Origin: Ectocarpus siliculosus
Lineage: Eukaryota > Sar > Phaeophyceae > Ectocarpales > Ectocarpaceae
Length of the DNA stretch: 64,000 nucleotides
Assembly: GCA_000310025.1 (NCBI GenBank)
Contig: FN648707.1
Coordinates: 1,427,454 to 1,491,453, forward strand
Direction: 5' to 3'
This document shows positions 1-29,924 of the stretch, piece after piece; the stretch's first letter is position 1, and each line of letters starts with the position of its first letter. The translations under genes and the position numbers were made by a program. Below the pieces are notes generated by a model that made no database searches, was not told where the DNA came from, and saw only the letters and a program-made list of their open reading frames with translations.

Positions 1-61
1 CCACGCGGTGGGTCAAGAGACCGACCCTCGCGTGCGCTCACGCTCGTTGCGTCGCCGATGC

Positions 62-2350
62 TCACTGGCGTTGGGGCTCGCGCCAGCGAGGGCTCCCTCG
101 GCAGAGGACCTCTCGGCAGGAGATCTCTGCGAGGCGGGTGCTTGTGGTCCTGGACGGCAACGCGTGGGCGGCGTAAGGGTGGCGCATGCGCCCTCGTTTC
201 TATTTGCGAAACGGGGGATATGCCGAGGCGTTTCCGTTGCTGATAGGCTCTTTGCACGTGTTTTCATTGAAACGCTTACTGCCTGCCATCCCGCTCAACC
301 GCAGATTGTGGTATCGACACGATGATAGCAAACAAACGGATAGAATCCTAGTTGTTTCGAAAACTCCGGGACTACTGCAGTAGCTGGTCGCGCTTGACCT
401 GTTCGTGAAGTTAATATTCAGGGTCGGTGCCACAAGCAGCTGGCTGCTCTCCGACTTCTCTCCTACCTCTTCGAAAGCGGGCCCTTGTTTCTCGTCACCG
501 CCTTGCTGAACGCAGACCCCGGCTTGGAGGTCCAAGGTGTCGACGAGAGGAGGCTTCGCGGAGGCGAGGTTCAGGGCATGCAAATGCGAGGGTGAAACGG
601 GTCGTTCACAGATGAGCAGGGACAAGACAACAGAGGGGCGACGAGGTGTGTGAATCATTATCTTCACACCAATAAGGCAGACAGGCAGAATCCAACAAAC
701 GGCAAACACTCTGGTACCTGCGGGAAAAAGTCTCAACGATACGCTGTCTGGTTCGTTTGCCCGCACCTGGGTCGTGGCTGACATCTCGAAGAATCGCTCC
801 GAGCGACTGCCCTTTCTCCTGCGGGCAGCCGCTGCGCCGTCGTTCCTCTTCGTCCTCCTACCCCTTCCTCCATTGTCTTTCGCTCGCCGCTCCCCTTCCC
901 CCCCACCGCCACTGCCTCCACCGCCATCGGTATCGTTATTTCCGGACCCGACTTGTCCCCCTTTCGAAGCCTTAGAGTCGCCACCCTCCCGTGTCGGGGC
1001 AGGAGCTACCTTGGTATGGGGTCCTCCACGTAGCGGCGACGTGTTGCCGGTGACGTCGCTGCCACCTCCATCGGCGGAGCGGTCTCGAACCCCGATGCGA
1101 GGCATCACCCGCGCCGGGATTTTCTCGGGCGGGACGACGTTTAGTATGATGACCTGTCGTCGCACGACGTGAAGGAGAGGCGAAAGCTGACTGAATATCC
1201 CGTTCGCAATGACGCTGACAACACCAGAGGTGGGTGTCTATTGCGCCGTACGCTATAACCACGCAATTAGGGTTTCTCGCAAACGTCAACATGGAGACAT
1301 CGACGACACACGCTAGCTTCAAAACGTCAGACTCTTCTCGGCGTGCAGTAGGTAAGCACTGCACCCCGTCGCACCTCGCCGTTAGGTCCCCACACCCAGG
1401 CTCTCCCCTTGAGCTCCTTTTTCATCTTCTCTTCCTTTGCCCTGTTCTCCTTGTCTATCCTCTCCAGCCTCTCTCGAGCCTGCGCCTTCTCTTGTATTCG
1501 GGCCTCTTCCCGTCGTCGTAAGCTCTTTCACGGCAGACATTAACAACGGGAACGGCGGCAAGTTGGCTGACTGGTCGCGGGCTGGTTTTGTGGGCGGACG
1601 AGGAAGGAAAAAAAATGCCTGTCGTGTTTCTCCAAGCGTTTCTTCTAAAGCACCGAAGGCCCGCCTTGGTTCTGCAGCTAGCTCAACACGCGCATGGTGC
1701 CTGGAGCTCTGATTCTGTGCTCGCTGTCCTGCATAGCTCACCAAAAACTTTCCCGTGAATCACCACACCGCTCTAGATCACTGGAACGAGCGCAGAACAC
1801 TATCTCGATGTAGACCTACGAAAAAGGGACGACACTGGACAGCGGATAGGTGGGCCGACCTCGAGAAACGCCCTCTCCTCGTGCTGACGCCCTCGCCCGA
1901 TGGCATCCCCGATGCCGCCAGCTCCGGCCAGCTTCTCGTCCCCTAGGCCGTGGCCCTCCTCGGAGAACAAACTTAGCAGACCGATGTCTTCCCCTTCCTC
2001 GTTCCCGCCTCCCCACGCCCTGCCGTCATCGTCGTCGCGATTGCGAGCTGCGTTACAATCGGCACCATACTTTGCCGCGCGTGACGTGGCATCCTTGTCC
2101 TTGCTTTCCCGTCGACCAGCGTGGTCGTTGCTCACTGGCATCTTTGACGAGTCCTGTTCCTCTCCGCCCCGGAGGGCTGGCTCTTCTTCTTCTTGGTCCC
2201 CGCGAGGTGATGGGGAAGGTAGTTTTCCTGGCACCCAGGAAACGTTCTTGCAAGGAACTACACCTCTGGCCCAATTATCTATACTTGGCGGAATTGGCTC
2301 CGGCTCAGGCTCGAGGCATCCGGGCGGGGACTGTGGGAGCGGGGAGATGC
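62..2350 (-). CDS. Conserved coiled-coil protein, C-terminal part (function unknown)
   Basis: I do not recognise this gene. Three exons join cleanly on the minus strand: 1525-1375, 1153-767 and 553-467, each ending at a GT donor and starting after AG in matching phase. The first encodes a charged helix (RERLERIDKENRAKEEK) followed by KKELKGRAWVWGPNGE. The next begins VIILNVVPPEKIPARVMPRI, so an 'ELKG..x..NGE-VI..V.PEK.P' block is continuous across the intron, which argues for a real conserved domain. It is followed by a Gly/Asp/Arg-rich tail. A possible last exon is 199-62, ending in TGA. An acidic, low-complexity exon (about 2350-1860, rich in Glu, Asp and Gly) lies upstream, but its junction to 1525 is unresolved in phase. 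The gene may continue into the ARM-like exons at 2752-3498. No function is proposed. Confidence 0.5.
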
Positions 2351-2751
2351 TGTCGTCAGATTGTGTGGAGGGGGTCAGGGGCTGTCCGGTGGTATGTGCT
2401 TTCAAGGGAGTGTACCGCCGCGAAAATGCCTGAATATAGGCATGCCGTGAGAGCAACATATCAGGATATCAATCATAGTAGCATGCCGTCGAACATTCTA
2501 GGCGTTTAGCATCCCCAAGCGCTGTTGTGTCGACTTTGTCTCCGTAGAACAAGGCTACGAGTTGCTTTGAAGGAATTGACATCAAATGCCCCAGCAAGGT
2601 GTGAGGGTTCTCTTCGTCACCAAAATATACGCCCCTCGAGCGAAGACGCTCCTCGTGCACTCTATTCTTGTATGTACGCAAACACTTTACACCAAACATT
2701 CCTGACCAACCTGCTCGCTGGCTTGGTCGTAGCTTGGTTTATTCCACTGCA

Positions 2752-3498
2752 AGAGCGGTACAAGCTTGGCAGTGACAGCCGCGGCTCCGGCAGGGAGTTC
2801 CAACTCTGCGAGGGCGAGATCCCGAACAGCTTCCGCGGCCTGGTCCTCGATCGCGCTACCATTTTGGTCGCGGTATAACAGTGGTGCGCAGATGCCAGTC
2901 GAACGAGATGTGTCACGTAAGTACACGCTATTTGCAATGGCTGGGGCTTAGTGTTGTCAAGGTCCTGCAGTACTTCACAGAAATTAATTGGGCACCAAAG
3001 GTCATGTAGCGTGCTTCAGACATTTCCAGGATGGAGGTCTTGGTGTACTGCAGGACCGTGTGGACATAGAGCTGCATGTTCGATATTCAAATTGTGGAAC
3101 AAGTATCGGCGGAATTATGTTCGGGTTGAAGGGGTCGTGGAAGAGCCGAAGGCTTCCAGATCGACAGGACCAGTGGCACGGCGACACACGTTTTCGGGCT
3201 TTGGTCAGACATTGAACAACATCCCTCAGCGACGACCCAACACGTCGTAAAAATGCCGGCATAGGAAGCCACGCAGTTAGCTTTGGCATTTTGAAGGCGG
3301 CTCTCGTTTCGTGGTGTTCCATGCCTCTCACCGTACTACCGCGATGACCTCCTTCTCGGCTTGAAGATGAGCGCTAAGCCCGGCCAAACACTTCGGTAGC
3401 GACGACTCGTGATCGAGAGACATACTCCCAATCAACACCTTAGAGAGGACATCACACGCGATTCCTGCGTCACTTGTTCTCACGTCCGTAAAAGCACT
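2752..3498 (-). CDS. ARM/HEAT-like exons, probably the 5' part of the gene to the left
   Basis: Two minus-strand stretches read like helical repeat protein. The stretch at about 3498-3330 contains SDAGIACDVLSKVLIGSM and LPKCL A GLSAHLQAEKEV, and ends at a good GTGAGA donor. The stretch at about 2926-2752 contains ICAPLLYRDQNGSAIEDQ and EAVRDLALAELELPAG, and resembles armadillo repeats, where a helix of the form 'QAA.A..NLA' follows a short loop. The same strand and order suggest they precede the coiled-coil exons at 62-2350, but I could not join them in phase, and the stretch 2470-2700 between them is unassigned. They could also be a separate small gene. The start codon is not fixed; an ATG at 3746 opens an ORF overlapping the upstream exon. 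Confidence 0.35.
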
Positions 3499-4212
3499 GT
3501 TGTGCGCACAATGAGGATTTGAGCGGGAGAGCGAGTCCGACATTTCTTCCGCGCACCGGGCGGGACATGGAGCGGCGCAATCTCCTGCAAGTTCCTCTTC
3601 GGGAAAAACCGTTCCGCTCGCCGCACACCACACTCTTGATTGCGCCGCATTTCGCGACGACGCATGCCCGCGAACTTGCGAACTTCGAGAGTGGATGTAG
3701 GCAGCAAGGAATCAGCACGGTTGGTACTATGTACCACAGTGGTCATAGCGGGCTGGGCGCGGAGTCTGGTCGATTTCCTCGGAGCCCAACGAGTTTTTCA
3801 CAGGGCAGGAACGGTGGAATGTCGGTACGTAAAAGGAGGCCACAATTCTCTTGCGATCTCATGCTGTTGCGTTGTTGACAGCGCGGGCCTCTGATCGCAA
3901 TCAAGGTCGATGCTCTTGTCGTGCACAACACTGCGATATCTGCGTAGCCTTGTTGAGCTTTTGTTAGCACTCAGCAGGCTGCAGTGCGCAGAGTTTCATC
4001 GTGCGTAAAACTCTCTTTGTTCTCTGTAGACGAGAGATAAAAACATGTTGCGCTACTACTGTAGAATGGGCCAACCGTCGCGATTCTGGACAGAGCACAC
4101 AACATGCAAAACGTGCGCTCTACCTGACAACATACAACAACTCTCGCTCCACCTGAATTACTCCATGAAATATCGTTCTCTCATCGTGGGGGATCGTTGC
4201 CGACTCAACAGC

Positions 4213-7200
4213 CGTACGGAGACAACGTCCAGCACGGTGGGCAGTACCCGTCTCCCTATCAGGCACGCTATCGCCTTCACAGCAAGCACGGAAACCGGAG
4301 CTACAAACGACGAGCCAACGCCAGTGCCGGAGGTGACGGCTCGTCGGCTTTCGGTGGGGGTGGGTCTGGAGCGGGTTTAGGGCTGACCTCCGCAACCTCG
4401 CACCAGCGAGGGAGAACCGAACGAGATAGATTTTTGGTGGACATCAACAGCGGCGGGCAAAGGAGCGGGGTATCAGCAGCCTCACTTCTTCAAGCGAAAA
4501 AAAATGTGGGTCTTGTCGATAGAAAACGGGGAAAAGGTACTTGTAGCAGTACAACAAATACAATTATACGTATCCGGACATTTTGTGTTGCGGCATCTGT
4601 CCAGTATCATCGGCGGCACAAACTAATTGTTCTATTAGCGCAATAAAACCTAGAAATGGAAGCAAAATTTGATGTTGACCCCAATCGTGTCGTACACAAC
4701 TTGAAATCGCGATTGATACAAGTTAGGGTGCATCGATGCAAGTTTGCCTTCACAGAAAATTTCACGTGGTTATGCACCTCTGGCCGTAACATGGTTTGCT
4801 CCGCGGCCAATCTCGATGAACAATCACACACACAACCACTTGTCGCAGTCTGGCGAAGCCGGTGGGATGGCCGGGGGGAGCATGTGGCTCCCTTCCTCCT
4901 CCCATCGCAACTCTAGGCTCGCAAGCTCGGGGCGGCCAGCTTTGGGACAGCACCAGCACCAGCAGCGCATGGGCTCATCCAATGGGTATTCCACCGCCGG
5001 GGGGGGGGGGCGAACAGGCGACCTTTCCAGGGGTGGGGGCTCTGCTGGCGGGAACTGGGGCGGCGCCCTCGGTAACCGCCCCGGNNNNNNNNNNGCCCGC
5101 CCCCCGGGCCGGCCCCCCCTCCCCGGGGGGGGGGCGGTGGCAAGCTGCCGTCGATTGGCGGCGGGGCGGGGGCTGGAGGGCGAAAAGAAGCAGGCGAAGG
5201 GGGAGGTGGAAGGTTCGCGTATCAGAAACCCAACCAGCAGTATGAAGGGGTGGGCGGAGGTGGTAAGCAGCCTGTGGTGCACGAAGAAGGGTCTGAAGCG
5301 TGCGGAGTATGTACAATACAGGTACGGTTTCTACATGTATTCGTGCGTGGCGTAGAATGTACTTGTGTTTCGCGATGAGCTGCGATGCCGAATCATCGCG
5401 GCTACTCAGAGCTCAGACCTTGGTGCTCTGAGTACCAGCGGCTGCGCCATTCGCGTTGGGTCAACGAAAGAGCTTCGAGGTATTTCGTTCGGAATTGAAA
5501 CCCCCTTGAGAAAACACGACTATGCTGTCCCTTGTTGGTTTGTCTCCTGTTGGGTTGGAACGCATCCGAGCGAGAAAGCCACATGAAAGCCAGCAATAAC
5601 ACTTGTTGGTTAGAGAAAATAATAACTGACGTCGGCAATAATGTGGATAACATCTGCAGTATCGGAACTAGGACAACGGGACTGAGGGTCGACGCGGTTC
5701 CTCCGATTTTCAGCATTCCACAGTAAATGAGACTTATTGGATACCCCACTGACTGACCCCGACTCTTAGCACTCGCCCACAAAGGCTGCGCACGATGCAG
5801 GCGGCTCAATCCTCGACCCGGCAGTCTACTTGCCGCCCTAGCACCAACGTCCACACTCCGCCACGCCTGTCATATTTTAGCACAGGTAGCATTCATGAAT
5901 CGATGTTTGGCGTCTGGCACCAACTGGTGGTGACGAAAAACGTTTGATTTCTCCGGTGACTCGAAAAGGTTGCAACCTTCTGTCAGAGCCTGCTCGCGGG
6001 CTGCCTTATCCCCACTAGCTTCAAGCGCGAGCAGTGCGTTCAGCTCCGGACGAGCTTCGTTCTCTTCATGGTCCGATCAGTTACAGTCTATCGACGGCGT
6101 TTGGGGTGGACTTCGCTTAGTGCTCCGGCCTTCTTCCCTTCGTTGTAGAGTCCCCCGTGCAAATCTCAACCTCCAGTGTTGTGCCCGTGTGTGAAAGCAC
6201 GACACCTCACCAGTTCGCATATTTGTTGTCACCGCCTCGCACATTGTTCTTGTCAATGGCAGGGCCTTAAGCCCAACAATCCTAGGTGGGAAAACCAGGA
6301 CAACTATGTGATGAAGGAGGACCTAGGAGGCTTGGGGGTCCGCCTCTTCGTAGTGCTAGACGGCCATGGGGAGGTAAGCGTGTGTTGCTGCTGCTGTTTG
6401 CAGTCGGTTGTAGTTTTTGTTTCTGGCGTCGAAAATCGTTGTCGTGGGTGGTATGGAAGTAGTGGCGCGGTGTTGCTGCCCCGTAACTCAACACCTCTTA
6501 CAACCCTGTGCTTTTAGAGCCTTTATTCACATTTTCGGCATCATGATTATGCAACCAACGACGCACCCAACTGAGGGCGAAGCAACGAATTCGCGTTCAG
6601 CAGCCAGTTCGTTCATTCCTTGTTCAAAAGACGTACGTCATTATCCTTAAGTAGTTCTTTCGTGAAAGCAATCGCCCACAATGTTCTCTTCGCATTATGG
6701 ATGTGAGCCATTTTCACAAGATGTTCGTATTCGATGTCGTTGGCCGCATTCTCGCCGCTTGCCCTAGATTCTCGACAACGCTTCTCGTCCTCCCCCCCCC
6801 CACCAATTCCACGCTAGTTGGGCCACCTCGTGAGTCGAAGATGCTCAGCCAAACTCCCGAACCTGGTGGTAGATTCGAACCTGTGTGTGGCAAGAGCTAC
6901 CTTGAGGATGGCTGACGATCTCCGCAGCTGTCCGGTGGATTGCGCCTCCAGCGGGGCAACGTGCGTGCTGACCACGATACGCGACGGAAAGGTAAAAAGG
7001 GTGCTGGGAAGAGACGATGGTCTTGGCGGTGGTGGTAGTCGTAGTAGCGGTTGTAATCGTGAAGAAGAGGACGTCTTTGTTGCACGACGTTCGGCGTCGT
7101 GTTTCGCCGGCTCGTTGTCCTTGTCCCGCGGTCGTAGATAACGTGAAGGGTCCGTGATTCTGAACCTGGAACGCTAAAAATGCCAAAGTTCTTCTGAGGC

Positions 7201-10176
7201 GTGACCGCGCTCTACTATCGCGAAATTTTCCTCGGGGGCCCGCCACACGAGCACCCGGGGTAATGTGGGGGAGCATGTCAGACACTGCAAAGCTAGGACG
7301 ACTCATGTTTCCACGTGCCAACGATGTTTTAGTCGAGCAACACAATGCCGCTGGGGGGGGTCTTGGGTGCAGACCCCGGTGACCCGAGAAATGGGGAAAA
7401 CGCGCAGTTTCTGCGGCCACTATTTCCACGTCAAACGCCTTTTCCCATGCCTGTCTCGTTTCGTGAGATCGCGTACGGCTGGATCCGGTACTCCTTTAGT
7501 CCGCTCCGCCTGCAGAATGTTCGAACTCCTCAGTCCGATACAGCTCCCCAGATGCTGTTGGCTTGCCTAAGAGCAAAAATGAATCGTGCCACGATGAGGG
7601 ATCACACACACGCCCTTTCTTCGTGCCACGATGAGGGTTCACAATACACGTCGTCCTTTCTGCAGTCCCGCAAGCGAGAGGAACTCGAAGCATCAGCCAA
7701 GATAGAGAAGTTGACGAAACGTGAAGGCGCAACACGACAAGCGGTTCTAGAGGCTCAGCAGATCACCACAGCACTATCAGGCGTAAAAATTGTGTTGGAA
7801 AAATATATGCCTGGGCGGGTTGATCACCTGAGGAACCCTATCAATGAAAAAAACGGACCCATTCTTAGCGGGTGGTGAATCTGTAAGACAGGGTCAAGTT
7901 CCATGGTTCTGCAAACGAGGATATGCGCTTGTTTCCACCAAGCGTTCGCTTTCTTCGGCTATGAGACTGTACCTCCCCCTTTGCTTCATGTTTGGCCCCT
8001 CTACTGCTTTCCTCGAAGATCTCCGTGGCAAACCTAGGGGACTCCAAGTGCGTGCTGGCGAGGCTGGTGAACGGCCAGGTGTGCGCGGTGCCGCTCTCTC
8101 ACGACCACAAGCCGGACCGACCGGACGAGCGGCAGCGGATACTTGCTATAGGAGGGCAGGTAATGTATCGTGCTGTAATAGGGGGGGGCGGGGCTTGCAA
8201 GCCGAATTTTGGTGGAATTAAACGCCCGCAAACGTTAACCCTTCAAAACCGCTACTCGTCCAACTCGTTGGGCTCGAACTGCTGTCGTACAAGGTTTGAA
8301 AACTACTTTCTTGGGACGGATTCCGAAACGCCCGGGTTCCGATAATCTGGAGTCCCAGGGCAGCGTACCAGTACCTTTACCCCCTGCTCTATGCGTGCCA
8401 TCGACACAAGGCAGACACCGTGCGCTATGTGTGCTGTGTCTCTTCGGAGGTTAATCTTCCACGTGTGTGCCGACGGACGGTTGGCAACACGATTTATTTC
8501 TCGTTGAGGGTGGTAAAACGAACAACCGTTTCCTTTCCGACAAGAGGGCTGAAACAAATCATGGACGGACAGCACAATGCTGTACATATCGAATGAGGAC
8601 ATTGTCTACTGAACCTACCAAACGTCGTTCTCATGCGGTGTAGCGGTTGCAGATTCGAGCACAGAGGAGACACGGGGCCTTCCGAACACCGAATACTATT
8701 GTGTGAACTAGGACGCCTACCTATCAATCTGGAAAAACCGATACAGAAGTTTTCAGTCCGCCACCCAAGAAAGCTGATTGGGCTTCGGAAATACAACTAT
8801 CGCCCCTTTGAAAAGGTAGCTTGTCACGAGGCTGACACCCCCGAACCTTGGATGACACATCCTTCGACGCACGCGTGCGTGCTGCAGGTGGGGTCTCGAC
8901 ATCTCGTGGTGGGTTCGAATCCGTCCGGCCCGATCCGCATCCCCATGGGGCCGGCGAGAGTGTGGTATCGCTGTCGGGGGGAGATCATGGGCCTGGCCAT
9001 GAGCCGAAGCTTGGGGGACGACATCGCGCACCAGGCGGGAGTATCCTCGGAGCCGGAGGTCAAGGAGCATCAGATTGACGCCAACGACCAGGTAGGATGG
9101 GGGGTTGGCGAGGGGTTAGGTCGGAAGACGAAGGGAGCGGGCGTCAGCGGGAAGAGGAGTTAGGGGGAGGTGACGGGGAGTAGGCGGGGACTGGGGGCTG
9201 TGAGCGGGAAGTGGGAGCGGAGAGCGTGTTGGGTGGAGGTGGAGGCGGGTGGAGGAGGAAAAGAAACAGGGAGACCGGCTGTCGTGCCTTCCCGCGCTCT
9301 CTTGCCGCATGCCTGTGGACGGGCGCACCTCTTGCGCCACGACGGCTCTATTTTCGTTACGGCCGGTAGCTACTCGAACACTTCCGATATTGTATTGTGT
9401 GCTTACCACAAGTATACAGGAGGGCCACAGGTATGGCTTCTTACACTCGCTGCTGGCCGTCGTTACAACTTTAACTTGGCGGGCTTCCTGTCCCCTTGCC
9501 GTTGAATATTTTTCCGCCGCAGTTCCTGATTCTGGCTACGGACGGGGTCTGGGATGTGACGGAGATCGGACAAGCTGTACAAATCGTTCAGGTGAGGCAG
9601 AAAAACCTAGCAGACCGTTACACGTTACTTGGAACCCCCCCACGTGGGGCTGAAGAAACGTTTCCGTCGATTCTGTGCGGTGGTTCAATTTCCACAGGGA
9701 GACGAGAATAAGACTGGCAGAGGATGCAGCTTTTCGACATATATTCCTCGGCGAAGAAAAACGCCATTGAACTTAACTCGATTGGAGCAAGCAAGCAAGA
9801 CTCCCCCCCTTAAAACCTCAGCAGAAGAATATCTTCCACGCCTTCAATACCTTCCTACATGTACATCGAACCCACATCGTCTGCAATAGAGAGCACGTGG
9901 TAACCCCCCTCCCCCCCATTCTCCGTCATCTCGATGACGCATGGTCAGTGACCTAACTGCCACGGCATGCAAAACATGAGTACGCCCCCCACCCCCCCAA
10001 ATTTTCCGGCTTTTCCCGCGACGTGACAGGGATACGCATCGCGTTGCCGAGGGAACTCGTGGGACCCGCAGGGAGCTGCGTCGCTCCTTGCGCACTCGGC
10101 GCGAAAGCGCTGGGAGGGGCTGTCGGCCGTGGTGGACGACATCACCGCCCTGGTGGTTCGGCTCACCGTGCCGTGA
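4213..10176 (+). CDS. PP2C-family (PPM) serine/threonine protein phosphatase
   Basis: A metal-dependent Ser/Thr phosphatase. Firm exons are 6263-6373, 6928-6991, 8019-8159, 8888-9091, 9523-9591 and 10030-10176 (TGA stop). They carry the PP2C motifs in order: NQDNYV then VVLDGHG (first metal Asp), [31 protein letters not shown] with [18 protein letters not shown] (metal Asp) and [12 protein letters not shown] (last metal Asp). The order and spacing are those of a complete catalytic domain, except that the segment after DGHGE (about 50-60 residues) is not securely found; an exon ending at the strong donor at 6829 would fit the phase. Upstream, Gly/Ser/Gln-rich coding sequence at about 4213-4536 and 4816-5321 is probably the disordered N terminus. 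The 5321 donor joins 6263 in phase to read [17 protein letters not shown]. The start codon is unresolved, and a 10-N gap lies inside the second N-terminal exon. The substrate is unknown. Confidence 0.85.
5085..5094. other. Assembly gap (10 N) inside the PP2C N-terminal exon
   Basis: Ten N lie between Gly-rich coding sequence on both sides, flanked by C and G homopolymers. The plausible reading frame differs before and after the gap, so ten is a placeholder and not the true length. Confidence 0.95.
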
Positions 10177-10855
10177 GGATTCGTGACTAAACTCCGTTTT
10201 CTACCATAAAAACGCTGTGACGCGGGGTAGTTCCTTCTGATGACCATGGCGCGGCAGGCGTCCTAGGTGGCTGCGCGAAATTCGTGAAGGAGCGGGCGCC
10301 ACGCTGGAGAGGCATGGCGGAAAACTGTATCGAGGAAGAAAGGACAGATCGGAGAGGCCTACGCGCGCGTCGTTTCCATCACTGTGCATTGTTTTACAGA
10401 GATAGCTAGACGTGTTAGCGCACAAGTTGATGCTTGCACTGCCGACACGGATGCTCTGTCAGCACCCGTTTGGCCTAGGCTGCAGGGTCAAAATAGGCGC
10501 CGGTCGAGGGGGGTGAAGTCCCTTGCCGATGTTTCCGAGCGTTGCAACGAAACCTTCAACATGTTGTAGGTGTACATACCAGATAGGAACCAATTAATAC
10601 GGCAGGGCGGAACTCCGCTACTGTAGTTAGGTCCCGAATCGGCAGCGCCGCCTGCGTTCGGTACGTGGGTACATTCCGGATTTACATTACGAACTCATAT
10701 CGTTCCACCGCAGGCCCGATAGAGAGGTAGGAAGGGGGGAACAGATAACGTCCCTCAACGTATTCGATAGAGAAAGTGTTTGAGAGCAGTTCACTCCCTA
10801 AGGAGGTACTCGCCCAATAGAAGCCAAGCGCTGGGTCCTCAGACAAACAGGGAGG

Positions 10856-10922
<67 letters not shown>

Positions 10923-12571
10923 GTAACAGGGGGATAGTAGAGCAGCACGTGCGCAAACGAAAGCAACAATAGTTCTCAGCAGGTCTTTCCCCTGTCCGTG
11001 CCGACAGAACATGCCCGAATCGCAACGTTATTGGTCATCCCGCGGCAACCTTCCGGACTGTCCAAAGTCGTGCAGCATGGGTTTTCCCTCAAAATCTTGA
11101 GAAACAAGCTGATTGAGGGTTCAAGGTCAAGGCCAATACTGTGGGGGAATGATCTCTCTCCTCCAGCCAGACCAGAAATGAATTGTTGGCGGTCCATCCA
11201 CCTCTCTTCCTGTCGTCCGCCTGGCGTTCTGCAGAGTCCCAGAAGGAAAAAATGCCCTATTTAGCCATGTATCATCTCTCGCCCGAATGCCTGGTCGTAG
11301 GGGTCAACTGTGTCTTCGCACAGTTTTTCACGCCAGGCTGGTCCAACTTGAGTCACATTCACGGTGACCCCGGCCGCGAAAGTACCCAACGACTGTTGTT
11401 GGTCTGGCATCCATTGCTTTGGGCGGTATTGTCGGATCTTTGATCTGAGTTGTCGCGAGGGTTCCACTTCCACGTATGTATCTCGTTTTCACTTGTAGCA
11501 ACATTGAGCTGCTACGCGAAATACGGTTTGCTTTGCGGTGAACATACGTGCCCTCTCGGATCGGCGCCACCGAGAAACAATCAGCGTACAAGGACTATTA
11601 GCGCTGCCAGCAAGTATACGAGACGAGCCGCCGGCTCTTTCGGCGTACCGAATCCAACGCACCTCCTTTGATGATCGCCTCGGGTGGGAAGTCACTTCTT
11701 CTTGGATAGTGTTGTATCAAGTTATACGGGCGGTACTACAACATAGGCCGTACTTTCTTGGAGCAAAAACGACGAAAAAGCAACCACAGCACAGACAGCA
11801 AGAACGTCCAAAGAACGCCATTTAAAGTTGTAGAACACAACCACAAACACACTTGGTTTTGGAACCGACGATCGAAATTATCGTCTCAGATCAAGCCATC
11901 ATCCATGCACGATGCACACAAGTCGCGAGCGGGACTTGGGCGGCGACTTGGGGTATGCAGCGGATCTTGTCGACATGACTCGGAAGAGTACGGGAAAACA
12001 TGAGGTCGACGGACAAACAACAACAGCTGACCCCGCCAAACGACCGCTACTCACCGCATCGTCGACGGGGTGGTGTGAAACTACACCTGGAAAAACCCCG
12101 CTGCAAAAGGCTCAAAGCCCACGGGCATCTCAGTACCTCCTCCAACACCCAGTGCGCGAAGACGCAGCAGGGAAAAGTGTAACCGTCAGAAGGTTATCCT
12201 TACACTTTCCCCGCGACCCCGAAAACACTGTCGCATCCCGAGCCTGCGGGTTTCCCTCTCTCGCTCTCCTCGAAATCCCGCATTTACCACGGGTAACACA
12301 GGAAACTCGATACCCGACACATAATATCAGCTACCTCAATCTTGGCGTTGATTGACTCGGCAGAGTGAGTGCCGGGGGGGCACCAACAACACTCCTCTCT
12401 CTCTCTCTCACGTCTCTAGCGGCGCGTCTTGTTCCCACCTGGGCCGATTCTGCGACCCTCGTCACTCCTGATAGACCGCAACCCCCCCTCTCTTCCTCCC
12501 TTCTCAGGCTTTTGGTCATTCTTTTGGACCCCCTTGCGGTTCCAATGGCCTCCCCAGCAGAAAATTGTACC
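10177..12571. other. Convergent intergenic region between PP2C and TBCD
   Basis: Both neighbouring genes end here, so the region holds their 3' untranslated sequences and terminators. It contains a long GA microsatellite at 10852-10920. Short ORFs occur on both strands, but none shows family resemblance, so I call no gene. Confidence 0.7.
10852..10920. repeat. (GA)n microsatellite
   Basis: A run of GGGA steps passes into about 60 bp of uninterrupted AG dinucleotides, in the intergenic region between the convergent PP2C and TBCD genes. Confidence 0.98.

Positions 12572-29924
<17,353 letters not shown>

Noticed and set aside
6855-6890. GGTTCGAATCTACC on the minus strand, again T-loop-like
   Set aside because: Stem pairing fails and no cloverleaf can be drawn.
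8905-8935. GGTTCGAATCC sequence resembling a tRNA T-arm within PP2C
   Set aside because: The flanking bases do not form the five-pair T stem, no acceptor or anticodon stem is present at the right distance, and the segment lies in a well-supported PP2C exon.
10682-11025. Overlapping minus-strand ORFs with long Ser-Leu runs
   Set aside because: They are products of the GA/CT microsatellite.
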